The notes below the pieces were generated by a model. It was not told the origin of the DNA, made no database searches, and saw nothing but the letters and a program-made list of their open reading frames with translations. Shown in pieces: positions 40,072 through 50,010 of a stretch of DNA of 64,000 nt. A program made the position numbers and the translations under genes. Source of the stretch: Lachnospiraceae bacterium UBA7143. GTDB taxonomy: Bacteria > Bacillota > Clostridia > Lachnospirales > Lachnospiraceae. The stretch spans positions 9,229 through 73,228 of the forward strand of contig DKWV01000026.1 in NCBI GenBank assembly GCA_002491905.1. The letters run 5' to 3'. The stretch's first letter is position 1. The number at the start of each line of letters is the position of its first letter.

Positions 40072-42186
40072 TTATTCTTCCGTGAAGTTGACCTGTCTCT
40101 CCACCGTCTTTGTCTCCGTTCCGCCGCCCTCGGTCACCGTTTCCCCGGTCTCCGGATCGGTAACCGTGGTGGGTTCCGTCTGCACCGTGAAGGTATAACG
40201 GATGGTGCCCGTGGCTGACTTGATTCCCGTGTAATTCACATCCACCGGGAAAGTGGTTGTCTGTGTATTCAAAAGCTGTGTGCCATCCTGAGCAGTGAGC
40301 GTCACATTCACCTGCATTCCGCTCTGATAGGAAGGCTCCTCCGTAGGCGCCGTAATCCCCGCGGAATATTTGTAAGTCATCTGGGAAGGCCCGGTGCTGA
40401 TCCGCAGATCCACAGGTGTGCCCTTATCCACATAGGAGCCAACCGAATAACTCTGGTAACATACCATACCCGCAAGAGCCGGGTCTTCATGGGGCGTCTC
40501 GGAGACATTGCCCACCGAAAGGCCGCTCTCCGTCAGCGTCGCAGTGGCATCCATCTCCGTCATACCCACCACATCGGGCACCCGTACTTTATTGTCCTCA
40601 GCGCCCTGGCTGACACGGATGGTGATATTGGAACCCGCGGGGGCCGTGGTCCCCGCCTCGGGAGACTGGGAGATCACGATGCCCTTTTCCACCTTCGGGT
40701 CGTAACTCTCCACCACGTTCACCACAAAGCCTGCCTTCTCCAGGAGAGAAGTGCCTTCTGTCTGGGATTTCCCCGTCGCGTCGGGAACCTGTACGCCCTC
40801 TGCCGCCTCCGCCACCGTGAGCACAATCGTCGTTCCTTTATCTATCATCAGCCCGTCCTGTACGCTGGCGCGGAGCACCGTCCCGGCATCGTAAGAGCTG
40901 TTCTCCTCGTATTTAATCTCCGGCGACAGTCCCAGCTCCAAAAGCTTGCGTTTCGCCTCATCCACGTGCATGCCCACCACGCGGATCATCTCCACCTGCT
41001 CTGCGTCCTGTTCCTGATTCTCCTCCGGCTTTTCCCCGCCGAATGTAAAGACACCCATCGTCCTGCCTACCAGAAAAATCACAATACAGCCGATCAGCAG
41101 AGCCGCCACCACCGCCAGAATGGTGGTGATCTTCTCCATCTTGGGATCGTAGTCCTCCTCGTCGTCCTCCCAATCCTCATCATCCTCGTCATCGTAGGAT
41201 CGCGCGGTGCCCCTGTCTCTTTCCCTTACGTCTTTCTTCAGACGCATGGCCTCATCCAGGGAATCCCGGCTTTCTGACTGGCGCTTGATCTGCACCATAT
41301 CCCGGTCCGTAATCATACGGGTAGATGCCTCCTCGTCAGGGTCCGTCACCTTGACAAAATCTTCATCCGGGCTGATTAGCGACTGCTTTAAATCCATAAT
41401 CAATTCAGACATGGACTGGTATCTTCTGTCAGGACTTTTCTGACAGCACTTAAAAACGATCTGCTCCACACAGACCGGTATCTCCGGCACATACTCCCTC
41501 GGTGAAGGAAATTCTTCCTGAATATGCTTGATCGCTATAGCCACCGTAGTTTCCCCGTTAAAAGGAACCCTGCCCGTAAGCATCTCAAACATGGTAACAC
41601 CCAGCGAATAGATATCACTCTTCTCGTCGCTGTAGCCGCCTCTGGCCTGCTCGGGAGAGGTGTAATGCACGCTTCCCATGACGTTGGAAGTGATCGTGTT
41701 GCTGGTAGCGGCCTTGGCGATGCCAAAGTCCGTCACTTTCACTTTTCCTTCCTTGGAAATGATAATATTCTGCGGTTTGATGTCCCTGTGGATGATATGG
41801 TTGTTGTGGGCCGCCTCTATCCCCATAGAGACCTGAATCGCAATGCTGACCGCCTCCTTGACGGAAAGTCTCGCTTTCTTCTCGATATATTTTTTGAGGG
41901 TGATGCCCTCCACCAGTTCCATGACGATATAGTGGTTTTCCCCCTCCTCGCCCACATCGTAGACATTGACGATATTGGGGTGCATAAGCCCCGCAGCCGC
42001 CTGGGCCTCAATTCGGAACTTTGACACAAAATTGGCGTTTTCACTGAATTCCTGTTTTAAAACCTTCACCGCCACAAAACGGTTCAGCTTATGGTCCTTC
42101 GCTTTATATACATCTGACATGCCGCCGGTACCGATCTTTTCCAGAATCTCATACCGATCGGCTATCATCATTCCTATCTTAATCAT
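40072..42186 (-). CDS. prkC: Ser/Thr protein kinase with PASTA domains (PrkC/Stk type)
   Basis: Membrane kinase that senses peptidoglycan fragments and controls growth, division and germination. 704 aa: kinase domain with Gly-rich loop IGTGGMSDV, Lys in AVKVLKQ, catalytic HRDIKPQN (about 134-141) and DFGIAKA; a juxtamembrane acidic stretch; one membrane helix (about 355-375); then three PASTA repeats and a C-terminal beta domain rich in Thr. Overlaps the phosphatase gene by 8 bp, so kinase and phosphatase are co-expressed. Confidence 0.96.
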   Translation of the reverse strand: MIKIGMMIADRYEILEKIGTGGMSDVYKAKDHKLNRFVAVKVLKQEFSENANFVSKFRIEAQAAAGLMHPNIVNVYDVGEEGENHYIVMELVEGITLKKYIEKKARLSVKEAVSIAIQVSMGIEAAHNNHIIHRDIKPQNIIISKEGKVKVTDFGIAKAATSNTITSNVMGSVHYTSPEQARGGYSDEKSDIYSLGVTMFEMLTGRVPFNGETTVAIAIKHIQEEFPSPREYVPEIPVCVEQIVFKCCQKSPDRRYQSMSELIMDLKQSLISPDEDFVKVTDPDEEASTRMITDRDMVQIKRQSESRDSLDEAMRLKKDVRERDRGTARSYDDEDDEDWEDDEEDYDPKMEKITTILAVVAALLIGCIVIFLVGRTMGVFTFGGEKPEENQEQDAEQVEMIRVVGMHVDEAKRKLLELGLSPEIKYEENSSYDAGTVLRASVQDGLMIDKGTTIVLTVAEAAEGVQVPDATGKSQTEGTSLLEKAGFVVNVVESYDPKVEKGIVISQSPEAGTTAPAGSNITIRVSQGAEDNKVRVPDVVGMTEMDATATLTESGLSVGNVSETPHEDPALAGMVCYQSYSVGSYVDKGTPVDLRISTGPSQMTYKYSAGITAPTEEPSYQSGMQVNVTLTAQDGTQLLNTQTTTFPVDVNYTGIKSATGTIRYTFTVQTEPTTVTDPETGETVTEGGGTETKTVERQVNFTEE

Positions 42187-42925
42187 GCTCTACCTCGTCT
42201 GCTAACGGTTCGATAACGATCACCGATATATTGTCTCTGCCGCCGTTTACGTTGGCCGTCTCTACCAGTTCTTCTACCCTGTCCTTGAGGCTTTTGCCGT
42301 TTTTCAGGATCCGGCATATCGTCTCGTCGTCCACCATGTTAGTCAAACCATCCGAACAAAGTAAAACCATATCTCCTGTCTGTAATTCCCGGTTGAAAAA
42401 ATCAACCTCCACATCATCCCTGGCTCCCACCGCCCGGGTGATAATATTTTTATCCGGGTGATTTCTGGCCTCTTCCCGGCCGATTCCACCCATCCGGACC
42501 ATCTCCTCCACAAGGGAATGATCCTCCGTAATCTGCACAATGTCATCGCCGATCACATAAAGTCTGCTGTCCCCCACATTGGCCACTTCCAGAAACCGGC
42601 CAATACAGGAAGCCGCAACAAACGTCGTGCCCATACCGCTCAAAGAGTAGTCCTCGCTGGCCCGCTTCCGCAGGACCTCGTTGGCTCTGGAGATTGCGTG
42701 GTTCAGTATCTTCTCCGGACTTTTCTCGAAAGAAGCCGCCGCCTCCCCGACCACTGTCTCCACCGCCAGGTCAGAGGCGTAATCCCCCGCCTTATGGCCG
42801 CCCATGCCGTCCGCCACAATAAAGAGATTCGGCAGGTTCCCGACCGGTGTCTCGGAAACGTAAATATAATCCTGATTCAGTTGTCTTCTTCGCCCGATAT
42901 CCGTCAGCGCATAAGACCTGAGCAC
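42179..42925 (-). CDS. prpC: PP2C-type protein phosphatase (PrpC/Stp)
   Basis: Metal-dependent phosphatase that reverses PrkC phosphorylation. Motifs TDIGRRRQLNQD, ADGMGGHKAGD, ANVGDSRLYV and GGRDNISVIVI are all present. I start it at a GTG (42925; 248 aa) because CGGAGGA lies eight bases before it and the family motif follows directly; an in-frame TTG 14 codons upstream has only a weak site. Confidence 0.94.
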   Translation of the reverse strand: MLRSYALTDIGRRRQLNQDYIYVSETPVGNLPNLFIVADGMGGHKAGDYASDLAVETVVGEAAASFEKSPEKILNHAISRANEVLRKRASEDYSLSGMGTTFVAASCIGRFLEVANVGDSRLYVIGDDIVQITEDHSLVEEMVRMGGIGREEARNHPDKNIITRAVGARDDVEVDFFNRELQTGDMVLLCSDGLTNMVDDETICRILKNGKSLKDRVEELVETANVNGGRDNISVIVIEPLADEVEHD

Positions 42926-43033
42926 AGCGCAGTCCTCCGTTTTATACTGATTTGCATATTTTACCAATTACCCATGTTAGCATATTCCATGTAAAAGAGC
43001 AAGTTATTTAAACCGCATTATCCTAATGCAGCG

Positions 43034-44092
43034 TCACAGTTCAGCCCGCGTTCCTGAACTGTTTCTTAAAAACCGCCGTCTCAGCTGCCCGCAGGCTCCG
43101 TCTATATCCCTGCCCATCTCCCTGCGGACAGTGGCGTTAATCCCCTTTTTTGTAAGCAATGCGGCGAATGCCTCCACCGCCTGCCTCTCGGACTGTATAT
43201 AAGCCCGCTCCCTGACCGGGTTCACCGGAATCAGATTCACATGGCAGTTTAAGCCCCGGATCAGGTCTGCCAGCGTCTCCGCGTCCTTCCGCGTATCGTT
43301 TAAGTCCCGCACCAGACTGTACTCAAAGGTAATCCGCCGCCCGGTCTGCTCAAAATAGTAAGCGCAGCATTCCATCAGCTCCGCGAGAGAATACCGATTG
43401 GCGATGGGCATCAGCTCCCGGCGTTTTTCGTCCGTCGGCGCATGGAGGGAAAGCGCCAGTGTAATCTGCAGTTTCTCCTGCGCCAGACGCCGCATCATGG
43501 GCACGATCCCGCAGGTGGAGACCGTCACATTGCGCTGGCTGATATGCAGGCCGTTCTCGTCCGTAAGCAGCGTGATAAACCGCAGGAGATTTTCATAATT
43601 GTCAAGCGGTTCGCCGCTCCCCATCACCACCACATTGGAAACCCGCTCCCCCGTCTCCAGCGTGATGGCGTAAATCTGGTCAAGCATCTCCGAGGGGGAA
43701 AGGTTTCTCACCAGTCCGTCCAGTGTGGAAGCGCAGAAGCGGCAGCCCATCCGGCAGCCCACCTGGGAAGAAATACAGACCGAATTGCCGTGTTTATAGC
43801 GCATCCACACGCTCTCCACCATATTGCCGTCCGGGAGGGCAAAGAGATATTTTTTCGTGCCGTCTATGGCAGACTCCTGCACCTCCACTGCACGAAGCGC
43901 CGTATAACTATAGCTTTCCCCGCATTTTTCTTTCATAGCCATCGAAATGTTGGTCATTTCCGCAAAGCTGCGCGAAAGTTTCCTGTGCATCCACTCGTAA
44001 AGCTGCACCGCGCGGAAGGGCTTTTCACCGACCGCTGTCATCTCCGCCTTCAGTTCCTCCAGAGTGAGGGACTTGATATCCTTCTTCTCCAT
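43034..44092 (-). CDS. rlmN: Dual-specificity 23S rRNA/tRNA adenine C2-methyltransferase RlmN
   Basis: Radical-SAM enzyme methylating A2503 of 23S rRNA and A37 of some tRNAs. 352 aa with the cluster motif CRMGCRFC, the GEPL box (GSGEPLDNY) and the C-terminal catalytic Cys in DGACGQLRR. GGGGAGAAAG lies before the ATG. Standard place between rsmB and prpC. Confidence 0.96.
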   Translation of the reverse strand: MEKKDIKSLTLEELKAEMTAVGEKPFRAVQLYEWMHRKLSRSFAEMTNISMAMKEKCGESYSYTALRAVEVQESAIDGTKKYLFALPDGNMVESVWMRYKHGNSVCISSQVGCRMGCRFCASTLDGLVRNLSPSEMLDQIYAITLETGERVSNVVVMGSGEPLDNYENLLRFITLLTDENGLHISQRNVTVSTCGIVPMMRRLAQEKLQITLALSLHAPTDEKRRELMPIANRYSLAELMECCAYYFEQTGRRITFEYSLVRDLNDTRKDAETLADLIRGLNCHVNLIPVNPVRERAYIQSERQAVEAFAALLTKKGINATVRREMGRDIDGACGQLRRRFLRNSSGTRAEL

Positions 44093-44122
44093 AAATTTAC
44101 GCTTTCTCCCCGCATCTTCTCC

Positions 44123-45493
44123 TTATGCCGTGCTTTTCTTTTTCCGAAGCTTCGCCAGAAAAAAGCCGTCCGTCTCGTGGATTCCTGGCAAAAGCTGCAC
44201 CATACCGCTTTCCGCCGCCTCCCCAAGTGCCGCCGGGAGCACTCCGGCCATACTCACCGGCTCAAAACCGAGGGTATCGCAGATCCACGCCGCCATCTCA
44301 TCATTCTCCCCCGGATTCATGGTACAGGTGCTGTACATCAGGATGCCGCCGGGTCTGATATATTCAATAACATTCGCTATTATTTCTTTCTGTAACACCT
44401 GTATTTCTTTCAGGGACTCCTCGGTCACCCGGTATTTGATATCCTGCTTGTGACCGATGACCCCAAGTCCCGAGCAGGGCACATCCGCCAGCAGGACGTC
44501 CGCCCGGCCCACAAGGGAGTCGTCCCTCTCCCGCGCATCACGCACCATAATGGACACATTCTCCGCCCGCAGGCGCCCCCGGTTCTCCTCGATCCGATCC
44601 GCCTTATGCCGGCTCACATCGCAGGCAATGACCTGTCCCGTGCCGTTAAGCTTCGCCGCCGCGTGAAGCGCCTTGCCTCCGGGAGCCGCGCAGACGTCGA
44701 TCACCGTATCTCCGGGACGGATGCCCGCCGCCTCCACCACCAGCATGGAACTGACATCCTGTACCGAGAACCGCCCTTCCGTATACCCTGCAAGACTGCG
44801 GACGCCGGATACGTTCTGCAGCCTGAAAGCATAGGGCAGGTACGGATGCGCCTGCACCTTAACCCCGTCCTTTTCCCATGCAGCGAGAAGGCTTTTCCGC
44901 TCCTTATCCGGGAGCCGTTCATCCAGCCGGACGCTCACCGGCCCCCGCTCCAGACAGGCCCTCAGAATCTTCTCGCACGCCTCCTCACCGTAGCTCTCCG
45001 AAAAATGTGCGACAAGCCAGATCGGCATAGAATAACGGACGGACAGATAAGCCGCCAGGTCCCGCCGTCTGTCCGGCCAGACAATCTTCTCCCGTCCCCT
45101 TTCGATATTCCTCAGCACGCCGTTCACATATCCCTGCAGAGGCTGGAATCTGCGCTTCTTCGCCAGCTTCACCGCCTCGTTGCAGATCGCAGCGGCCGGA
45201 ATATGCTCCATAAAAAGGAGCTGGTAAACGCTCATACGCAGAAGCTCCCTGATCAGCGGTTTCATTTTAATAACAGGTGTTTTAGAATACTGTTCCAGCA
45301 CATAGTCAATCTGGATCCGCCTCTCGATAGTTCCCTCGCTGACCCGCTTGATAAAAGCCTTTTCTTTACTGTCCAGATAGTCGTATTTGTCCAGCGCCGC
45401 CGCTATCAGGACGCTGCTGTATTCCTTTTGTGAGGACAGCTCCAGCAGTATATCCAGAACTATCTCCCGTACATTGATCTGTGCCACGCCCAT
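44123..45493 (-). CDS. rsmB: 16S rRNA (cytosine(967)-C(5))-methyltransferase RsmB
   Basis: NusB-like N-terminal domain (about 1-130) followed by a Sun/Fmu methyltransferase domain with VCAAPGGKALHAA, DVPCSGLGVIGH and STCTMNPGEND (both Cys present). About 456 aa. The ATG at 45493 has AGGAG only three bases before it; a GTG two codons later (45487) has ideal spacing and may be the true start. An open extension further upstream overlaps the peptidase gene and is ignored. Confidence 0.93.
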   Translation of the reverse strand: MGVAQINVREIVLDILLELSSQKEYSSVLIAAALDKYDYLDSKEKAFIKRVSEGTIERRIQIDYVLEQYSKTPVIKMKPLIRELLRMSVYQLLFMEHIPAAAICNEAVKLAKKRRFQPLQGYVNGVLRNIERGREKIVWPDRRRDLAAYLSVRYSMPIWLVAHFSESYGEEACEKILRACLERGPVSVRLDERLPDKERKSLLAAWEKDGVKVQAHPYLPYAFRLQNVSGVRSLAGYTEGRFSVQDVSSMLVVEAAGIRPGDTVIDVCAAPGGKALHAAAKLNGTGQVIACDVSRHKADRIEENRGRLRAENVSIMVRDARERDDSLVGRADVLLADVPCSGLGVIGHKQDIKYRVTEESLKEIQVLQKEIIANVIEYIRPGGILMYSTCTMNPGENDEMAAWICDTLGFEPVSMAGVLPAALGEAAESGMVQLLPGIHETDGFFLAKLRKKKSTA

Positions 45494-45509
45494 GCTCTCC
45501 TGTGTACTA

Positions 45510-46226
45510 TTAGTCTCGTCTCCGATTGTTGCCGAACAGAAGCACCAGCCGCAAGAGCTGTAAAATCGCCGACGCTGCCGCCGCCACATAAGTCAGGGCC
45601 GCCGCTTTCAGCACCTTCCGGCATCCTGCAACCTCATCCTGCGCTAACATCCCGTAATCTCCCAACATGGCAAGCGCCCTGCCGGATGCGTTGAACTCCA
45701 CGGGCAGGGTCACCACCTGAAAGAGCACCGCCAGCGCGAACACCCAGATCCCGATCTGGATCAGCACCTGGTTCATCCCCAGGATGGCTCCCAGAATGAT
45801 CAGCGGTATACCCGCCTTGGAGCCGATATTTGCCGCAGGCACCAGTGCCGAGCGGATCTGCAGGGGCGCATAGCCCTTATCGTGCTGCACCGCATGGCCG
45901 CACTCATGGGCCGCCACCCCGATGGCCGCCACGGAGGTGGAACCGTACACGGAATCGGAGAGCCGCAGCACCTTATGCGCCGGATCGTAGTGATCCGTCA
46001 GACTGCCGCCCACATGCTCAATCCGCACGTCGTAGATCCCCGACATCTGCAGGATCCTCTGCGCCGCCTGCGCCCCCGTCATGCCCGTCCGGCTCCGCAC
46101 TCTGGAAAACTTATTGTAGGTGGAGCTGACTCTCGCCTGCGCCCAGATACAGAGCACCGCCCCGATCAGGACCAGAACGTAAGTCGGGTCAAAATAATAT
46201 CCGTAATAACCGCCGTAATATCCCAT
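45510..46226 (-). CDS. YugP-type membrane zinc metallopeptidase
   Basis: 238 aa. N-terminal membrane helix after a Tyr/Gly-rich start, then the zinc motif AAHECGHAVQH (HExxH) and several more helices toward the C-terminus, as in the neutral zinc metallopeptidase family of Firmicutes encoded between fmt and rsmB. Substrate unknown. The ATG at 46226 is chosen because AGGAAAGG lies nine bases before it. Confidence 0.88.
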   Translation of the reverse strand: MGYYGGYYGYYFDPTYVLVLIGAVLCIWAQARVSSTYNKFSRVRSRTGMTGAQAAQRILQMSGIYDVRIEHVGGSLTDHYDPAHKVLRLSDSVYGSTSVAAIGVAAHECGHAVQHDKGYAPLQIRSALVPAANIGSKAGIPLIILGAILGMNQVLIQIGIWVFALAVLFQVVTLPVEFNASGRALAMLGDYGMLAQDEVAGCRKVLKAAALTYVAAAASAILQLLRLVLLFGNNRRRD

Positions 46227-46241
46227 ATTCATCATCCTTTC

Positions 46242-47222
46242 CTAAAACAGTGTTTCCCCGGGCTTCATCGGATACCCCAGCAGGAAGTCCTTTACCGCCA
46301 TGCGCTTTTTGCCCTCCGGCTGCACCGCCAGTATCTTAAGCGCGCCCTTCCCCGTCTGTACAAAAAAGGCGTCCTTCTCCACCCGGATCACCGTGCCAGG
46401 CTGCGCGTTTCCGGCAAATGTACCTTCTCTTTGCCCCGGAAGACCTTCCCAGGTCATCAGTTCCTGCTCCGAAACCGCTTCCTCCTCCCAGATCTTCAAA
46501 GTTTTCCCGCGGTAAACGGCGGAGGCGCCCGGCCAGGAAATCAGTCCCCGTATCAGACAGTCCAGTTTCTCCGCCTCCATCTGCCAGTCAATTTTTCCCA
46601 TAGATTTATTCAGCATCTTCGCATAGCAGGAATCCGCATCATTCTGCTTCACCGGTGTCACGTCGCCCGCCTCAATCTTTGCTAGTGCCTCCACAATCAG
46701 CCGCGCGCCGGCCTCCGCCAGTTTGTCGTGAAGAGTGTCCGCCGTCTCGCGGGGTGCGATCTCCACCTCCGTTTTAAAAAGCATATCCCCGGTGTCCAGC
46801 CCTTTATCCATCCGCATGATGGTAACGCCTGTTATTTTTTCTCCATTGATGATGGCCCACTGAATCGGTCCCGCACCGCGGTATTTCGGCAGAAGGGATG
46901 CGTGAATATTCACACAGCCGTACCTTGGCATCGAGAGAATTTCCTCCGGGAGAATCTGTCCGAAAGCCGCCACCACAAAAATATCAGCCTGATAGCTGCG
47001 AAGTGTCTCCACCGCCTCCGGCTCCCTGATTTTCACCGGCTGGAATACCGGGATACCGTGCTTCTGCGCGCATACCTTAACGGGCGTCATCTGCAGTTCT
47101 TTGCCCCGCCCCTTCGGCTTATCAGGCTGGGTCACCACCGCCGTCACCTGATGTCCGGCTTCTATCAGCGCCTCCAGCGCGCCCACCGCGAAATCCGGCG
47201 TTCCCATAAACACCACTCTCAT
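46242..47222 (-). CDS. fmt: Methionyl-tRNA formyltransferase
   Basis: Formylates Met-tRNAi for bacterial initiation. 326 aa: VFMGTPDFA at the start, the catalytic region VNIHASLLPKYRGAGPIQW and GVTIMRMDKGLDTGD, then the C-terminal OB domain. AAGGAG lies before the ATG. Downstream of def, a usual pair. Confidence 0.97.
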   Translation of the reverse strand: MRVVFMGTPDFAVGALEALIEAGHQVTAVVTQPDKPKGRGKELQMTPVKVCAQKHGIPVFQPVKIREPEAVETLRSYQADIFVVAAFGQILPEEILSMPRYGCVNIHASLLPKYRGAGPIQWAIINGEKITGVTIMRMDKGLDTGDMLFKTEVEIAPRETADTLHDKLAEAGARLIVEALAKIEAGDVTPVKQNDADSCYAKMLNKSMGKIDWQMEAEKLDCLIRGLISWPGASAVYRGKTLKIWEEEAVSEQELMTWEGLPGQREGTFAGNAQPGTVIRVEKDAFFVQTGKGALKILAVQPEGKKRMAVKDFLLGYPMKPGETLF

Positions 47223-47251
47223 ATATCTGTCCGCTCTCCTTTCCCCGGAAA

Positions 47252-47734
47252 TTATTCCTCGTCGTCACGCAGATCCTCCGTATTCACAAGAGGCCCGTGC
47301 ACCTTTTCCACATACAGGTGTCCGTTCAGATGATCCACCTCATGGCAGATTGCCCTGGCAAGCAGCTCCGTCCCCTCAATCTCGAAGGGCTCCATATTCT
47401 CATTGTAAGCAAGCGCCTTCACATAATTTGGTCTGGTCACCTTGCCGCTTTTGCCCGGAACGCTCAGGCACCCCTCATAGCCGTCCTGCTCGCCGCTGGT
47501 CTCCAGTATCTTCGGGTTGATGAGCAGGATCGGGTCTTCCCCGGTGGTATCAATCACCACAATCTGCTTTAAAATGCCCACCTGGGGCGCCGCAAGTCCT
47601 ACGCCATTCTCCTCGTACAGCGTCTCAAACATATCGTCAATCAGTTCCTGTATCCTGGGCGTGACCTCCGTCACCTCCTTACACTGCTTTGTCAAAACCG
47701 GGTCTCCCATCTCCCTGACTTTTCTGGTTGCCAT
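47252..47734 (-). CDS. def: Peptide deformylase
   Basis: Removes the N-formyl group from nascent proteins. 160 aa with motif 1 GVGLAAPQVG, motif 2 EGCLSVPG and metal-binding motif 3 HEVDHLNG. AGGAGG lies before the ATG; 30 bp before fmt. Confidence 0.97.
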   Translation of the reverse strand: MATRKVREMGDPVLTKQCKEVTEVTPRIQELIDDMFETLYEENGVGLAAPQVGILKQIVVIDTTGEDPILLINPKILETSGEQDGYEGCLSVPGKSGKVTRPNYVKALAYNENMEPFEIEGTELLARAICHEVDHLNGHLYVEKVHGPLVNTEDLRDDEE

Positions 47735-47772
47735 ACTGCTTTTTCCTCCTGTCCTTCCTGTTTTCCATCTCG

Positions 47773-50010
47773 CTAAAATGTATTCATCGGGTCGAAGTCA
47801 AACTGTACCGTCTGTCCTTTCAGTTCCCGTTCCCTACAATAATGTTCCAGCCTGTCCTTGGCCTGCACCAGCACCTGATAATCCCCATGCCGGATGTAAA
47901 AGCTGTGGCGGTAGAGATCAGATATCTTCCCAATCGACGCCTCCGCAGGTCCGATCACCCTGAGCTGTGCCACATCCTTCATCTCTCTCTTAACTAAATC
48001 AGTCATTTCTTTTCCCAGCCGTTCCCCAGCCTCCTGCACGTGGGAGACAATGAGGACCGCCAGCATATGTTCCACAGGCGGATAGCCCACAAGCTCCCTG
48101 TAGGCGATTTCCTCCCCGTAAAAGCCTTCGTAATCCTGCTCCGCGGCATGTACCACACTGTAGTGCTCCGGCTGATAGGTCTGGATCACCACCTCGCCCG
48201 GCCTCTCTCCCCGGCCCGCGCGGCCCGCCGCCTGGGTCAGAAGCTGAAATGTGCGCTCCCCCGCCCGGTAGTCGTTCCGGTTCAGGGAGAGATCCGCCGC
48301 CAGCACCCCCACCAGCGTCACACCGGGAAAGTCATGCCCCTTCACGATCATCTGGGTTCCCACCAGAATGTCCGCTTCCCCGTCCGCAAAGGCGGAGAGA
48401 ATCCGCTCGTAGCTGTCCTTCCTGCGGGTGGTGTCCGCGTCCATGCGAAGCACCCGGGCCCCCGGAAATTCCCGGTAAATGGCCTCCTCCACCTGTTCCG
48501 TCCCCGCCTTAAATCCCAGCAGATAGGGCGAGCCACAGGACGGACATTTTGAAGGTTTCCTCTCCTGATAGCCACAGTAGTGGCAGATAAGCATCCCGCT
48601 CCTGTGCTCCGACAGGGACACATCACAGTGGGGACATTTCATCACATGCCCGCAGGAGCGGCAGGAAATAAATCCCGCGTAGCCCCTCCTGTTTAAAAAG
48701 AGGATCGTCTGCTCGCCTTTGGAAAGCCCGTTCTGCATCAGTTCCTTCAGTTTCCTGCTGAACATGGAGCGGTTTCCCCGCTTTAACTCCTCCCTCAGAT
48801 CTATGGTATGCACCCTCGGAAGCATACTGTTTCCGGGACGCTCTTTCATCTCATACAGTTTATATTCTCCCTTAACAGCACGGTAATATGCCTCCAGCGA
48901 TGGGGTTGCCGACCCCAGCACCACACTGGCGCCGCACAGGGAAGCGATCTCCACTGCGGTCTCCCTTGCGTGGTATCTGGGCGAAGTCTCGCTTTTATAG
49001 CTGTTCTCATGCTCCTCATCCACCACGATAACCCCCAGATTCGGAAAGGGCGTAAACAGCGCCGAGCGCGGCCCGATCATCACGTCGATCTCCCCTGCCT
49101 TGGCCCGTTCAATCTGATCATACTTTTCCCCCGCCGACAGCGTGGAATTGATGACCGATACCCGGTCTCCGAATCTCTTATAAAACCGCAGGAGCGTCTG
49201 GTAGGTCAGGGCAATCTCAGGGATCAGCATAATGGCCTGTTTTCCCATGCCAATCATCCCCTCGATAATGCCAAGGTACACCTCCGTCTTGCCGCTGCCC
49301 GTAACCCCATGCACCAGATGCACCCCCGGGGTTCCCGCCCGGTAATCCGCAAGCACCGCCTCGATGATGCGCTTCTGGTTTGGATTCAGGCTGGGACGGT
49401 TCTCGTTCCTGTCCGACACCCTGACCGGATTCCGGTAGCATGCCTCCTTCTCTATGCGAAGATACCCCTGCTTTTCCAACGCCTGTAATGTGGGAGCTGC
49501 CACATGGAGTTTCTGCCGGATTAACTCGTAGGGCAGTTCCTCCTCCGTCTGCATCGCGAAGAGCACTCTCGCCTTCGCCCGCTGGCGCTTTCCCTCGCAT
49601 TCTATGGCCGCCCTGACAGTCTCCTCCCCGGACAGACACCGCAGCACCTTCTTTTTCTCAAGCGGCTTCTGCTTCTGCTTCACGGGAAGCACGGTCTTTA
49701 AGGCTGCAATCGTGGTGGAACCGTACTGGCTTTTGAGCCAGTAGGCGATCTGGATCTGCCTGCTCTCCACGGTCATGCCCTTCTCATCCACCGCGCTGAC
49801 CGCCTTGATCTTTTCGGGCGGATAGTCCGGCTCCACCGAAATATCCACCACATACCCCGTCCTTTCCTGGTTCCCGTTTCCAAAAGGCACGCGCACCTGT
49901 ACGCCCGGTTTCACCGCCTCCAAAAGCTCCGCCGGGATCCGGTACTGGAATACCCGGTCCACCTTCTCATGGGAGATATCTATGATGACGTCCGCGTACC
50001 GCTCCGTCAT
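47773..50010 (-). CDS. priA: Primosomal protein N' (PriA helicase)
   Basis: 3'-5' helicase restarting stalled replication forks. 745 aa: N-terminal fork-binding domain, Walker A GVTGSGKTEVY, DEEH box, two zinc sites (CRSCGHVMKCPHC and CHYCGYQERKPSKCPSC) and motif VI QAAGRAGRGERPG. It overlaps the end of murE by four bases (ATGA). Confidence 0.96.
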   Translation of the reverse strand: MTERYADVIIDISHEKVDRVFQYRIPAELLEAVKPGVQVRVPFGNGNQERTGYVVDISVEPDYPPEKIKAVSAVDEKGMTVESRQIQIAYWLKSQYGSTTIAALKTVLPVKQKQKPLEKKKVLRCLSGEETVRAAIECEGKRQRAKARVLFAMQTEEELPYELIRQKLHVAAPTLQALEKQGYLRIEKEACYRNPVRVSDRNENRPSLNPNQKRIIEAVLADYRAGTPGVHLVHGVTGSGKTEVYLGIIEGMIGMGKQAIMLIPEIALTYQTLLRFYKRFGDRVSVINSTLSAGEKYDQIERAKAGEIDVMIGPRSALFTPFPNLGVIVVDEEHENSYKSETSPRYHARETAVEIASLCGASVVLGSATPSLEAYYRAVKGEYKLYEMKERPGNSMLPRVHTIDLREELKRGNRSMFSRKLKELMQNGLSKGEQTILFLNRRGYAGFISCRSCGHVMKCPHCDVSLSEHRSGMLICHYCGYQERKPSKCPSCGSPYLLGFKAGTEQVEEAIYREFPGARVLRMDADTTRRKDSYERILSAFADGEADILVGTQMIVKGHDFPGVTLVGVLAADLSLNRNDYRAGERTFQLLTQAAGRAGRGERPGEVVIQTYQPEHYSVVHAAEQDYEGFYGEEIAYRELVGYPPVEHMLAVLIVSHVQEAGERLGKEMTDLVKREMKDVAQLRVIGPAEASIGKISDLYRHSFYIRHGDYQVLVQAKDRLEHYCRERELKGQTVQFDFDPMNTF